Origin: Levilactobacillus huananensis
GTDB taxonomy: Bacteria; Bacillota; Bacilli; Lactobacillales; Lactobacillaceae
Direction: 5' to 3'
DNA length: 64,000 nt
Assembly (NCBI RefSeq): GCF_003946145.1
Contig: NZ_RHOC01000008.1
Span: forward strand, 35,317 to 99,316
Part shown: in pieces, positions 25,413 through 33,979 of the stretch
How positions within the stretch are numbered: position 1 is the stretch's first letter
Layout of the letters: each line of letters starts with the position of its first letter
Notes under the pieces: generated by a model
The model's input: only the letters and a program-made list of their open reading frames with translations
What the model was told of the DNA's origin: nothing
Databases searched by the model: none
Made by a program: the position numbers and the translations under genes

Positions 25413-25979
25413 ATGGATGACAAGGAACAGCGGTTGGCCCGTAGTGCGCGTGCCCTTTTTTTACAGCAAGGCTTTAAACACACCAGCATTGCACAGATCG
25501 CTCGTCACGCCGACGTGGCCGTGGGAACTTTCTACAACTTCTATACTTCTAAGGACGACATCTTTGTCCGCATCTACAACGCTGAAAATGAACGCGTCAA
25601 GGCTAAGATCATGGCCCACGTCGACCTAACCGGCGATCCTGCTACCGTAGTCAAAACAGTCGTTCAGGAGATTTTTACGGAATCTGCCGACAATCAAATC
25701 CTCCAGGAATGGTTCACCAATCCCAAGCTCAACAATATCATTGCACAAACCAATCAGTCTGCCGTTGAGGAAAGCCTGGTCTATGCCACTCTGATGCGGC
25801 TGATTGACCAATGGCGCCAATCAGGACAGTTGAAGGACGATTTGGACCAAGACCGCGTTATCAGTCTCTTCAATGCCCTCACGGTCGTTGATTTTCATCA
25901 AAGTGAGATCCAAACCGATAGTTATTATCAACTACTCAATGACCTGATTGCTAGCATTCTGTTATTTATCCTAAAATAG
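25413..25979 (+). CDS. TetR-family regulator
   Basis: A 188-residue TetR protein: HTH at ~28-48 (SIAQIARHADVAVGTFYNFY, a motif with GTFYxYF form), followed by an all-helical ligand domain. The start follows AGAGGAG. It most likely represses its own promoter and the next gene, since both carry the same palindrome. A short hairpin with T7 (25975-25998) separates the two genes. Confidence 0.88.
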   Translation: MDDKEQRLARSARALFLQQGFKHTSIAQIARHADVAVGTFYNFYTSKDDIFVRIYNAENERVKAKIMAHVDLTGDPATVVKTVVQEIFTESADNQILQEWFTNPKLNNIIAQTNQSAVEESLVYATLMRLIDQWRQSGQLKDDLDQDRVISLFNALTVVDFHQSEIQTDSYYQLLNDLIASILLFILK

Positions 25980-26007
25980 CCGTTTCGGTTATTTTTTTAA
26001 ATTAAAA

Positions 26008-26034
26008 TGAATGAATTTAAATTATATTCATTCA
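26008..26034. promoter_or_regulatory. Second operator of the TetR regulator
   Basis: TGAATGAAT and ATTCATTCA form an inverted repeat around 9 bp, 21 bp before the next start codon. It matches the operator at 25362-25392. Confidence 0.72.
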
Positions 26035-26054
26035 ATTCGGAGGTATTCTCTTTC

Positions 26055-26735
26055 ATGAAAAAGCTATTCCTCATCATCACGATTACCATTTTAGGCCTCG
26101 TTATCAGTCTCCTGGGAATCACGGCCAGCCAACACCGGCTCACCGTCAATACCGGTCAATTAGAACGTCTCACCCATCAGACCATTCCTCTAGAAGAGCA
26201 GCCCCACCAGTTACGGCTGGCTGTTCGAACCGCTCGCGTGACGATTCGAACCGGAACCACACCGGCTGTCTCTCTGAACCAAGTGGCCAAAGCTCAGTAC
26301 AAGGTCGTGAACACACCCGACCATCTCAGCATCACTGAGCCACTGGCGCACCAACATCAACTGACCATCGGCCACACGCCAATCATTACAATCACGCTAC
26401 CAGCTAAACGACTCAAACATCTGCAGATCACCCAACTTAACGGAACCCTTCATCTGCACCCACTGATCGTCAATACCGGCCAAATTACCCATCAGAATGG
26501 GACGACCATTGCTAAGCATCTGACCATTCATCAAGGGGGACAATTCACCAAGTGCAATGGGGCGACAACCCTCACTAACCTTTCTGTACAAGGACTTCAA
26601 GTTTCAGTTAAAAACGGTCAAGCCAAGCTCAACGGTCGCCGTATCGCTGAAAATCATCATGCTTATCGTCGGGCCGGACAACACCCCTTCATCATTCGTA
26701 GCGGCAATGGCCAAGTAAATCTGACGACCAATTAA
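26055..26735 (+). CDS. Membrane-anchored beta-strand-repeat protein (DUF4097-like)
   Basis: A 226-residue protein. One N-terminal helix (LFLIITITILGLVISLLGI) anchors it, and the rest is a run of short beta strands rich in Thr, His and Asn (ITLPAKRLKHLQITQLNGTL, TTLTNLSVQGLQVSVKNGQ), like the DUF4097 putative adhesin fold. The chosen ATG at 26055 has GGAGGT upstream. It is controlled by the neighbouring TetR. Members of this group are often part of envelope-stress units; the exact function is unknown. Confidence 0.7.
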   Translation: MKKLFLIITITILGLVISLLGITASQHRLTVNTGQLERLTHQTIPLEEQPHQLRLAVRTARVTIRTGTTPAVSLNQVAKAQYKVVNTPDHLSITEPLAHQHQLTIGHTPIITITLPAKRLKHLQITQLNGTLHLHPLIVNTGQITHQNGTTIAKHLTIHQGGQFTKCNGATTLTNLSVQGLQVSVKNGQAKLNGRRIAENHHAYRRAGQHPFIIRSGNGQVNLTTN

Positions 26736-26833
26736 GTAAACTTAATAACCTTCCGGTGGTCAATAGCAGCCAATAGCTTTACTTTTAAGCCGTTCAAGCT
26801 AAACTAAGCCATTAACGGAAAGAAGGTCTTTAC

Positions 26834-27199
26834 ATGGATCCAAATGCTGAAATCATTCGGCGTTACTTTCGTCTATCAGACTTGGCATCACACGACCCGC
26901 AAGCGCTCAGCGAGCTAATTGGCCTGTTCGCAAGTCATGCTATTGTTAAGGATGCTAACGGGTTTGTTGCTGATAATCCGACTAAAGTGGCCGCCTTCTT
27001 CAGCCATTTCTTCAAGGATAATCAAGAATTACATCATCTTTGCCAAGTCATGACCGGCCCCGATCACAGCTATCGCGCCGAATGGGCAGTCGCCGGTCGT
27101 AAAAGTAGCGGTAAACTGTTCGCATTTCACGGCTTTGACACCTACCACTTCGATCAAGCGCATAAAATTAGCGCCTTACAAGTCGAGATTGGGCATTAA
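26834..27199 (+). CDS. NTF2-like (SnoaL/ketosteroid-isomerase fold) protein
   Basis: A 121-residue single-domain protein. The opening helices (EIIRRYFRLSDLASHD) and strands (LFAFHGFDTYHFDQAHKISAL) fit the NTF2 cone fold. The ATG follows AAGAAGGTC. No catalytic residues can be assigned; the family includes isomerases, dehydratases and binding proteins. Confidence 0.72.
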   Translation: MDPNAEIIRRYFRLSDLASHDPQALSELIGLFASHAIVKDANGFVADNPTKVAAFFSHFFKDNQELHHLCQVMTGPDHSYRAEWAVAGRKSSGKLFAFHGFDTYHFDQAHKISALQVEIGH

Positions 27200-27231
27200 C
27201 CATCAGTTTCAGCTAGCTATAACTTCATAAA

Positions 27232-27275
27232 AAAAGAGGGCCTAGAAATCTGTCTTGATTTCTAGGGCCTCTTTT
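27232..27275. terminator. Bidirectional terminator
   Basis: AAAGAGGGCCTAGAAATC pairs with GATTTCTAGGGCCTCTTT around a 6-nt loop. Confidence 0.88.
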
Positions 27276-27294
27276 GATCACTGGAAAAATATTT

Positions 27295-27564
27295 TCACTG
27301 TCTCTCGTCTGTAATACAGGATTGAATCGCCTGTAACACCGGCCGCAAGCTCTCGCCGTCAGCCGTTAGTTGCCATCGCCATTGTTTCACATGAAACATG
27401 ACCAGATGGTGCTGCCACAATCGCCACAAATCACGCCGTGGTCCCAACAAGCGAAGTTGACTCCCCGTCGCTGGACCGGTAGCCAAGCACAACAGTAGCT
27501 GCCATTGCGCTGGTGATGTCACCATCTGTTGGGTACGTTGCATGCCCAAAATTCTGGTTTCCAT
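27295..27564 (-). CDS. Short HxlR-like winged-helix protein
   Basis: An 89-residue protein. Its pattern (SPAQWQLLLCLATGPATGSQL, then WRWQLTADGESLRPVLQAI) follows the HxlR fold, but it is shorter than the usual 105-125 residues and lacks the core CPV/KWxxxIL region. It directly follows a normal HxlR gene (22 bp). It may be a degenerate duplicate or a partner that forms heterodimers. A parS-like 16-mer lies within it and encodes MFHVKQ. The start codon (ATG 27564) is preceded by GTGGGG. Confidence 0.55.
   Translation of the reverse strand: METRILGMQRTQQMVTSPAQWQLLLCLATGPATGSQLRLLGPRRDLWRLWQHHLVMFHVKQWRWQLTADGESLRPVLQAIQSCITDERQ
27383..27398 (+). other. parS-like ParB binding site 1
   Basis: TGTTTCACATGAAACA, a near-perfect palindrome that differs from the parS consensus TGTTTCACGTGAAACA at one central base. 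It is inside a coding sequence. The same 16-mer occurs at four places in this window. Confidence 0.8.
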
Positions 27565-27586
27565 GGGTATCCCCACTTTCGTTGAC

Positions 27587-27961
27587 CTAGATGGTCTCTA
27601 AGAGATGGTTGAATCCGGCGTGACCATTTTCAATCTCCATATTCGGCAATTCATTGGCGCGTTGTTCCCCCCAGAGCGACATCTGAAGGAGAATTTTCCC
27701 CAACGATCGTCCTGTCTCTGTCAGACTGTAGACCACCTTAAATGGTGCCCGATCGCCCAGAACCTGCCGATCGATGATGCCATCCTCTTCTAATTCACGT
27801 AGCTGTTGCGTCAACACCTTTTGCGAAATATCGGGTAACATCTGCCGTAAGTCACAGGTCCGCTGCGGCTGAACGCTCAAGTGGCACAGTAACTGTGGTT
27901 TCCATTTTCCACTAATCACGGCTAGTGTGGCCTCGACACCTAAGTTATACGTTTTCTTCAT
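27587..27961 (-). CDS. HxlR-family transcriptional regulator
   Basis: A 124-residue HxlR protein: VEATLAVISGKWKPQLLCHL, DLRQMLPDISQKVLTQQLREL and DRQVLGDRAPFKVVYSLTETG are the standard winged-helix parts. It has no clear redox cysteine near the N-terminus. The start follows GGAGGG. The target is unknown; the CDF gene is 316 bp away in the same direction. Confidence 0.88.
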   Translation of the reverse strand: MKKTYNLGVEATLAVISGKWKPQLLCHLSVQPQRTCDLRQMLPDISQKVLTQQLRELEEDGIIDRQVLGDRAPFKVVYSLTETGRSLGKILLQMSLWGEQRANELPNMEIENGHAGFNHLLETI

Positions 27962-28276
27962 CCCACGGACCCTCCTCGATAATTTTACTCATTGTACACG
28001 ATAAATTACTTTTTGGACAGTAGGCACCTTTTGGTAACCATCACTTAGCCGGCAAAACCAGCAGGCATCATTTTAAAATTAATTATTATTAATGATTACT
28101 AAATTAATAATTAGAGTTGGCGATGATCATAAAAAAGGATCCTGGACCTCACTCAAAAATCAGCTTTTTCAGAAGGATTTTCTTCTGAAAAAACTGATTT
28201 TATTTTTTCATTATAGTGTCGAAGCGTGCGCCACACGGCAGTTTGCGAGTCTTATGTCCCACTCTCCTCATCTTTC
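27962..28276. other. Intergenic stretch with terminator
   Basis: Apart from the promoter of the HxlR gene and the hairpin at 28155-28207, nothing is seen. 28070-28115 is a very AT-rich TTAATTATTATTAATG tract with imperfect symmetry. Confidence 0.5.
28155..28207. terminator. Long hairpin terminator of the CDF gene
   Basis: AAAATCAGcTTTTTCAGAAG pairs with CTTCTGAAAAAaCTGATTTT, with T-rich ends on both strands; it lies 70 bp after the CDF stop. Confidence 0.75.
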
Positions 28277-29254
28277 CTAATCCTTTGGTACCGCCATCAC
28301 ATCTGTATCCACAATGCCAAATTGGTGACGCATCGTGGCCTCAATCTCTTCACCCAGCCGATAACTATCCTGAACCTCCATGTGCGGGTCCACTTCAATA
28401 ATCAGATCTAACGTCACGACGTTCCCATTATAATGTGCATTCAGCTCGCGAACCCCTTGTACCTCAGAAAAAGCCATCACCGCTTGACGAAATTGTTCCT
28501 CGGCCTGTGGATCAAAGTAGTCCGCCAGATTTAAACTGCTCTCACGGAAGATCTTCACACCAGCCGTCAGAATGAAGATGCCCACCACGATACTCGCAGC
28601 ACCATCCAACCATTCAAAGCGAAAGAGAAGTGCTCCAGCAATTGCGATCAGCGTTCCCACACTTGTCACGGCATCACTCAGACTATCCTGTGCAGCCGCC
28701 GTTAATGACGCATTTTGTAGCTTGCGACCGGCTCGACGGTTGGACCACCAGACAATCAACATGATCACAGCAGCAATCCCTGCCCCAACTAGGGTGACCG
28801 GCTGCGGGATTGTCTGTTTACCCGTATGCAGCAGGCTCTTCACCCCGCTGAACATGACACTTCCGGCGATAGCCACCATCACAATTCCGGTAATGAGCGT
28901 GAAGACCGTCTCATAGCGAAAACGTGTCAGCTGTAAGCGTTGATCGTCCTGCTGTAATGCTGCGGATAGTGGCTGCCCAATCAAGTCATCGTCGTCAATA
29001 TCACTGGCAATGTGGTTGCCCATTAACAGCAATGCAGTGGAAATGATTCCGGATAAATTATTCAAGGCATCTGCTCGTAAAGTCTGTGAACGCCCCACAA
29101 TTGCCAAGTAAAACTCGACGACCGAGATCCCAACATAGGCGACGACGTTCATAGACAGATGCCATCGTGCGCCCTTTAGTTTCTTCAATTCAGCAGCCTG
29201 ACGTTCCTCCCACGCGATTTGCTCGGATTGACGGTGTGCCTTTAAATCTTTCAT
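28277..29254 (-). CDS. Cation diffusion facilitator metal exporter (Mn type likely)
   Basis: A 325-residue CDF protein with six helices and a cytoplasmic C-terminal ferredoxin-like domain. Site A is built from ADALNNLSG in helix 2 (Asp, Asn) and QDSLSD in helix 5 (Asp, Asp). The Asn/Asp set lacks the His of zinc CDFs and is like manganese or iron exporters. Four Asp in DIDDDDLIG form an acidic loop. It probably protects against metal excess by proton-coupled export; the metal is inferred. Confidence 0.83.
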   Translation of the reverse strand: MKDLKAHRQSEQIAWEERQAAELKKLKGARWHLSMNVVAYVGISVVEFYLAIVGRSQTLRADALNNLSGIISTALLLMGNHIASDIDDDDLIGQPLSAALQQDDQRLQLTRFRYETVFTLITGIVMVAIAGSVMFSGVKSLLHTGKQTIPQPVTLVGAGIAAVIMLIVWWSNRRAGRKLQNASLTAAAQDSLSDAVTSVGTLIAIAGALLFRFEWLDGAASIVVGIFILTAGVKIFRESSLNLADYFDPQAEEQFRQAVMAFSEVQGVRELNAHYNGNVVTLDLIIEVDPHMEVQDSYRLGEEIEATMRHQFGIVDTDVMAVPKD

Positions 29255-29487
29255 GTTCCAACCCCCTGATCCTAATTCACAACTCTTATTATAGTATTTT
29301 TCATCGAAAGGGATCGTCTCACCGGCGCATTCAACGGTAAAATTGTGAAACTTGTTCGACTTTTCATTAATTAATTTTTCTTATTGGAAACGACTGATCC
29401 GGATTTCAACGACACTCACAAAACAAGTTGTACCAACGTCTCACCATCAATTGTTAACGAACCGAACGAATCTTTCTAGAAAAGCTA

Positions 29488-29516
29488 TTGCAAACTGTAA
29501 GTGCCTACGTTATAAT
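29488..29516 (+). promoter_or_regulatory. Promoter of the iron alcohol dehydrogenase
   Basis: TTGCAA (29488-29493), 17 bp, TATAAT (29511-29516). A half Rex-like sequence, TTGTGAAATAG, follows at 29521, and TTGTGAAAC occurs at 29344; redox control is possible but not shown. The rest of 29255-29487 has no gene. Confidence 0.7.
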
Positions 29517-29573
29517 TACTTTGTGAAATAGGTGTTAAAGATTTTCAAAACTTCTGAAAGAAGGCATTTTATT

Positions 29574-30746
29574 ATGGCTGAACGTAGTTATGATTTTCTG
29601 ATGCCCAGTGTCAACTTCTTTGGCCCTGGCGTAATTAACAAGATTGGTGACCGTGCAAAGATGCTTGGCATGAAGAAACCCGTTATTGTGACGGATAAGT
29701 TCTTGGAAAGCATGAAGAACGGTGCTGTTCAACAAACCTTGGACTCACTCAAGGCTGCTGGTGTCGACTACGTCATCTACAACAACGTCGAACCGAACCC
29801 TAAGATTCGGAATATTAAAGAAGTCAAGAAGCTCTACGAAGAATCTGGTGCCGACTCTATTATTACGGTTGGTGGGGGATCTGCCCACGATACCGGTAAG
29901 GGTGCCGGAATCATTTTGACCAACGGTGATGACATTACCAAATTAGCAGGTATTGAAACCCTCGACAAAGCCTTACCACCATTAATCGCGGTCAACACAA
30001 CTGCTGGGACTGGCTCAGAATTAACCCGTCATGCTGTGATTACCAATGAAGAAACCCACTTGAAGTTTGTCGTCGTTTCATGGCGAAACATTCCACTGGT
30101 CTCCTTCAATGACCCAACTCTGATGTTGGAAGTTCCTAAGGGCTTAACCGCTGCTACGGGAATGGATGCCTTTGTTCAATCCATTGAACCTTACGTTTCA
30201 GTGGACCACAACCCTATCACTGACTCACAATGTATCGAAGCCATTAAATTAATTGAAACTTCATTGAGAGAAGCCGTTGCCAACGGCCATAATCTAGAAG
30301 CTCGGACTAAGATGGTTGAAGCCGAAATGTTAGCCGGAATGGCCTTCAACAATGCCAACCTAGGCTACGTCCACGCCATGGCTCACCAACTCGGTGGTCA
30401 ATACGACGCCCCACACGGTGTCTGCTGTGCCCTACTCCTGCCTTATGTTGAAGAATACAACATCATTGCTTGCCCAGAACGTTTTGCTGAATTAGCAGAA
30501 ATCATGGGTGAAAACACCGAGGGCTTATCAACTCGAGATGCTGCTGAATTGTCCATCAAGGCCATGAAGCAGATGTCTGAAGACGTTGGTATTCCTAAGT
30601 CCATCAAGGATATCGGTGCCAAGCCTGAAGACTTCGAACTTATGGCAGAAAATGCCTTGAAGGACGGGAATGCCTTCTCCAACCCACGTAAGGGCACCAA
30701 GGAAGATATCGTTAAGATTTTCCAAGCCGCTTACGACGCTGAATAA
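29574..30746 (+). CDS. dhaT: Iron-containing alcohol dehydrogenase (1,3-propanediol dehydrogenase type)
   Basis: A 390-residue group III ADH. It has the dinucleotide loop TVGGGSAHDTGKGAG (~95), the TTAGTGSE segment and the Fe ligands D (GMDAFVQSIE), H (YVHAMAHQLGG, two His) and H (APHGVC). The family converts 3-hydroxypropionaldehyde to 1,3-propanediol with NADH and so recycles NAD in heterofermenters. The ATG at 29574 follows AAAGAAGG. Codon bias suggests high expression. Diol dehydratase genes are not in this window. Confidence 0.87.
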   Translation: MAERSYDFLMPSVNFFGPGVINKIGDRAKMLGMKKPVIVTDKFLESMKNGAVQQTLDSLKAAGVDYVIYNNVEPNPKIRNIKEVKKLYEESGADSIITVGGGSAHDTGKGAGIILTNGDDITKLAGIETLDKALPPLIAVNTTAGTGSELTRHAVITNEETHLKFVVVSWRNIPLVSFNDPTLMLEVPKGLTAATGMDAFVQSIEPYVSVDHNPITDSQCIEAIKLIETSLREAVANGHNLEARTKMVEAEMLAGMAFNNANLGYVHAMAHQLGGQYDAPHGVCCALLLPYVEEYNIIACPERFAELAEIMGENTEGLSTRDAAELSIKAMKQMSEDVGIPKSIKDIGAKPEDFELMAENALKDGNAFSNPRKGTKEDIVKIFQAAYDAE

Positions 30747-30811
30747 GCCGTACCGTTCTCAATGTTTTACCAACAACTCATGCGAAGGCTATGCGTCTAA
30801 CCGCCACATAG

Positions 30812-30871
30812 CTGTTGGTTCCATGACTTGCGAACCAACCTTGAATGCCACCTTGCCAGGTGGCATTTTTT
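30812..30871 (+). terminator. Tandem hairpins and terminator after dhaT
   Basis: A first hairpin, GTTGGTTC/GAACCAAC, is followed by a second, GAATGCCACCT-TGCC-AGGTGGCATT, and a T6 run. The second is the terminator. Confidence 0.85.
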
Positions 30872-30958
30872 GTTACATACTGAGAATGTGCAGGGATATC
30901 GTTTTCCTTTTGGATCAGGCGATATTCCCCTGTCAAATTCATCAAAGGAAGCTTTGTG

Positions 30959-31615
30959 ATGACTAAATACTTAACGTTTGACTGCTATGGCACCCTATTA
31001 CGAGAAGAGGATACCTACGCCAAAGTTGCCGAAATTGCTCAGAAATTAGGGGTCGATCCCCAGTTGGCTCGCCGACGCTTCGCCAACTATCAGAGCGATC
31101 GAAATAATATGCACCCTTACTTAGACTATGATCTTCTGACCCGAAATAATCTGATTCACCTGGATTACCAGTTCGGACTCACACATCAATTTGAACGCTA
31201 CTTCGTTGATGTCCTAACGGCCCATCGCTCACTCAAGCCCTTCCCCGAGGTGATCGCGACACTCAAGACCTTGCGAGAGCGCGGCTACCACCTCATCATG
31301 ATGTCGAATTCTTCCTGGGACATCATTCCAGCTAACGTGGCAGCCCTTCAGGTACCATTCAACGTTTGGACGGCGGAGGACGTTCACGCCTACAAGCCAG
31401 ATCATCACTTCTTCAATACCGTCGCACAACACTACGGTCTGACTCCGGAAAATCACTGGCATATCGCTGAAGGCTACATGAGTGACATCGTTCCCGCTGA
31501 CGCCCTAGGCTGGCCATCGATCTGGGTCAACCGAGATAACGAGGCACCAACCGCAACGGCCACGCCAACCCATACTGTCTCAACTTTAGACCAAGTTCTT
31601 CAATGGTTAGATTAA
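30959..31615 (+). CDS. HAD-superfamily hydrolase (haloacid dehalogenase type II-like)
   Basis: A 218-residue HAD enzyme. Motif I is FDCYGTL (Asp nucleophile ~8), motif II MMSNSSW (~118), Lys in AYKPD (~147) and motif IV acidic residues in EGYMSDIVPADALGW. The Tyr after the nucleophile is typical of the L-2-haloacid dehalogenase branch, though in lactobacilli such enzymes are mostly phosphatases. ATG 30959 is preferred to the GTG just before it because AAAGGAAG is better spaced. Confidence 0.83.
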   Translation: MTKYLTFDCYGTLLREEDTYAKVAEIAQKLGVDPQLARRRFANYQSDRNNMHPYLDYDLLTRNNLIHLDYQFGLTHQFERYFVDVLTAHRSLKPFPEVIATLKTLRERGYHLIMMSNSSWDIIPANVAALQVPFNVWTAEDVHAYKPDHHFFNTVAQHYGLTPENHWHIAEGYMSDIVPADALGWPSIWVNRDNEAPTATATPTHTVSTLDQVLQWLD

Positions 31616-31674
31616 TTTAAAATGCGTGTGATAAGCGCGGAATTGACCGCCTTTGAGCGTACGTTCGGATCACC

Positions 31675-31711
31675 AAAAGGGGTCTGAGACTTTTGTCTCA
31701 GACCCCTTTTT
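31675..31711. terminator. Bidirectional terminator
   Basis: AAAAGGGGTCTGAGAC-TTTT-GTCTCAGACCCCTTTT, a perfect 16-bp stem between converging genes. Confidence 0.9.
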
Positions 31712-31721
31712 CACGCCCTAT

Positions 31722-32351
31722 CTAATCTTTAGCTGCCAAACGGTAACGCAACACCGTCTTAGCCTTCTCTGGCGCCGTTCGCCGAGCATCTGTCAAATAA
31801 ATTTCACGATGCCAATAGTCGCCCATCGTTGGTATGATCTGTTCGTGCTGCTCGCTGACAATAGCCTGCATCTTCGCAAAGGTTGCGGGTTCCTCATCAA
31901 AGGAACCTTGATGCATTGCCTGGATGACTCGGCCTTCCGTATATGAGGTCCATTTTAACTTCGATAACCAGGGATTAGCCTTCTTGTGCATCACCCGTTC
32001 TAAACTCGCCTGAAAATCCGCTGCCGTCAGTCGATCCGGTTGGCGCAACATAATCTGATAACGTAAAGCGGTCTTATTTAGGTCGGCTCCCTTAGATCCA
32101 TCATCGGTCGTCCAGACCCCTTCTAAGGGGTAAACCGTGTATTCGTAGGGATCGCCCAGTTCACCGCGTTTCAACGTCATTCGCAAATCGTAAGCGATTG
32201 GATACAAGGCCCCAATCTGATCGCTGAATTCGGGCCGATTCGGATCGCCAACCCCCGCCAGGGTAATGAAGTTCATCTGGGGTAACGTTAAGATCGTCGG
32301 TTGTTTAGGGAAATACCACTCTTTTTCGGCTTTTCGCCACTCATGTTTCAC
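31722..32351 (-). CDS. GyrI-like small-molecule-binding protein
   Basis: A 209-residue protein of the GyrI-like/YdhN type, with the SHS2-fold pattern (QPTILTLPQMNFITLAGVG, YPIAYDLRMTLK, YPLEGVWTT). Such proteins bind small molecules or drugs. The start is a GTG at 32351 behind GGAGGG. The GTG lies inside a parS-like palindrome, so ParB binding there could affect the gene. It is next to a second GyrI-like gene and a divergent WYL regulator. Confidence 0.8.
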   Translation of the reverse strand: MKHEWRKAEKEWYFPKQPTILTLPQMNFITLAGVGDPNRPEFSDQIGALYPIAYDLRMTLKRGELGDPYEYTVYPLEGVWTTDDGSKGADLNKTALRYQIMLRQPDRLTAADFQASLERVMHKKANPWLSKLKWTSYTEGRVIQAMHQGSFDEEPATFAKMQAIVSEQHEQIIPTMGDYWHREIYLTDARRTAPEKAKTVLRYRLAAKD

Positions 32352-32359
32352 GTGAAACC
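32344..32359 (+). other. parS-like ParB binding site 2
   Basis: TGTTTCACGTGAAACC has the full consensus centre (CACGTG) and differs from the consensus only at the last base. It overlaps the GTG start of the GyrI-like gene. Confidence 0.75.
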
Positions 32360-32409
32360 CTCCGTTTCATTCGATACCAGTGTCTGGCGTTAAATTCCAG
32401 ACTTTTAGT

Positions 32410-32880
32410 TTACTTTTCAACTAAAGGAACTAACATCTCACCGTGCACACCGGTAGCGTCCTGCCCCGTCATATAGGATGTATTGGGCCCGCCCACATAA
32501 GCGTAGTCCTTGAGTTGCGGTAAGATCTCACCGAAGGCCGGTCCCTCTAACGCATTATACAACCCCATCTGATCGCTCGCTGTTCCCTCAATGACCAGGT
32601 ACTTTCCGGCTGGAAAGGCAATCAACCGTTGCCCCGTCGTAACTGTCGTGTCGGGAGCGACCTGCTTGCCAGCGTAGTAATGAAATTCACCGTTAACGGC
32701 TTCGTTGACTGCATATGGATAATCGGTGATACCGGCTAAATCATCCAACGCATGGTCCGCATTGATCTTCTGCCAGAAATCTGCCTTCTGTTGTCCCATT
32801 TCAGAGAAGCCGCCAGTTAACACCATCCCAATCCCTAAAACTGTAAAAGCTGGTTTATCTTCAATTGTATAAGTTGTCAT
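32410..32880 (-). CDS. GyrI/AraC effector-binding-domain protein
   Basis: A 156-residue stand-alone effector-binding domain (YTIEDKPAFTVLGIGMVL, HYYAGKQVAPD, LIAFPAGKYLVIEGTA). The family binds amphipathic drugs or acts as a partner of a regulator. ATG 32880 follows GGAGG. It is divergent from the WYL-domain regulator 77 bp away, a common pairing. Confidence 0.8.
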   Translation of the reverse strand: MTTYTIEDKPAFTVLGIGMVLTGGFSEMGQQKADFWQKINADHALDDLAGITDYPYAVNEAVNGEFHYYAGKQVAPDTTVTTGQRLIAFPAGKYLVIEGTASDQMGLYNALEGPAFGEILPQLKDYAYVGGPNTSYMTGQDATGVHGEMLVPLVEK

Positions 32881-32957
32881 GTTCGTGACCTCCATTTCTT
32901 GATACACTGAGTATAATCGTTAATCGTACCAAAAACTGACACTATTTGGAGGTAACC

Positions 32958-33917
32958 ATGACTAAAACATCACGAATCAATACCATGATGCGTTATATCA
33001 ATAATCGACAGGTTTTCACGATTCGTGACCTGATGACCCAATTTAAGGTCTCACGAAGCACCGTCATTCGCGACCTCAACAGCATTCAAGAACTGGGGAT
33101 GCCGCTGACTGCCACCGTAGGGCGTGACGGCGGTTATGCCGTTCTTGCCAATCGCCTTCTGCCGGCCGTTCAGTTCAACAATGAGGAACTTAAGGCGCTC
33201 TTCGTGAGTTTTCTCGCCACCCTTAACACACAACTTCCCTATTTGGAGAATCGAAATACGTTGACTGAGAAACTCGTCGCCATTGCCTCGCAAACCCAAC
33301 AGGACGATCTGCTCACGCTTCAAGAACTTCTGGTTTTCGATCATACGAATCCCCGCAATCCTAAGCTAACCGAGCTTACTGACTTCGCTCCGGCCCTCTT
33401 AAAACCCCTGATCAACACCTGCCTGCGAACACGTCAGCTGGTCATCACAGATACGACTGGTACTCGTACGGTCTGGGTCCAACACGTCTTTACCCGCCAA
33501 GCCACCTGGTACGTCGCTGCCTGGGATCTAACAACCCAGCGTTTCTGCCAATTGGCCGTCGCTGACATACAAGACGTCCAGCCGGTTGCCAAAGAACAGA
33601 CACTCGATCCCGCTGCGATTACCGCGGCCATAAGAAAAGCTCGACCGGCGGTAAACATTCGTATCCGCCTGACAGCCGCGGCCATTCAGCAATTCCACCA
33701 GCATCCCCACCCCACGGCCGTTCTCCAGTATCGTGATCCCTTTCAACAGACCGCCTTACTGACATGTACCGTCGACGCCACAAATGCCCAAGCCGTCCGC
33801 GATTTCTCGAATTGGTTCCGTTATTTGGGACCAGCCGCTCATCTGGAGCTGGCCCCAACCACCGTCACCGACGACCTACGCCAGCTGGCCAATGACCTAT
33901 TGGCTAGCCTTCCCTAG
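32958..33917 (+). CDS. HTH and WYL domain regulator (YafY family)
   Basis: A 319-residue protein: HTH_11 at ~1-60 (INTMMRYINNRQVFTIRDLM, FKVSRSTVIRDLNSIQELGM), then a WYL-like ligand domain around residues 145-230 (VWVQHVFTRQATWYVAAWDL) and a C-terminal WCX-type extension. ATG 32958 has GGAGG upstream. It probably controls the divergent GyrI-like genes and itself. Confidence 0.85.
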   Translation: MTKTSRINTMMRYINNRQVFTIRDLMTQFKVSRSTVIRDLNSIQELGMPLTATVGRDGGYAVLANRLLPAVQFNNEELKALFVSFLATLNTQLPYLENRNTLTEKLVAIASQTQQDDLLTLQELLVFDHTNPRNPKLTELTDFAPALLKPLINTCLRTRQLVITDTTGTRTVWVQHVFTRQATWYVAAWDLTTQRFCQLAVADIQDVQPVAKEQTLDPAAITAAIRKARPAVNIRIRLTAAAIQQFHQHPHPTAVLQYRDPFQQTALLTCTVDATNAQAVRDFSNWFRYLGPAAHLELAPTTVTDDLRQLANDLLASLP

Positions 33918-33919
33918 AC

Positions 33920-33935
33920 TGTTTCATGTGAAACA
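33920..33935 (-). other. parS-like ParB binding site 3
   Basis: TGTTTCATGTGAAACA, exact reverse complement of sites 1 and 5. It lies between the stop of the WYL regulator and its terminator. Confidence 0.8.
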
Positions 33936-33979
33936 AAAACGCTCAGCAACCGCGCTAATTCACGGTCACTGAGCGTTTT
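33936..33979. terminator. Bidirectional terminator
   Basis: AAAACGCTCAG pairs with CTGAGCGTTTT around a 22-nt loop; it ends both converging units. Confidence 0.75.

Noticed and set aside
29340..29535. Rex operators before dhaT
   Set aside because: Only half-sites (TTGTGAA) are seen, with no matching TTCACAA at the right distance.
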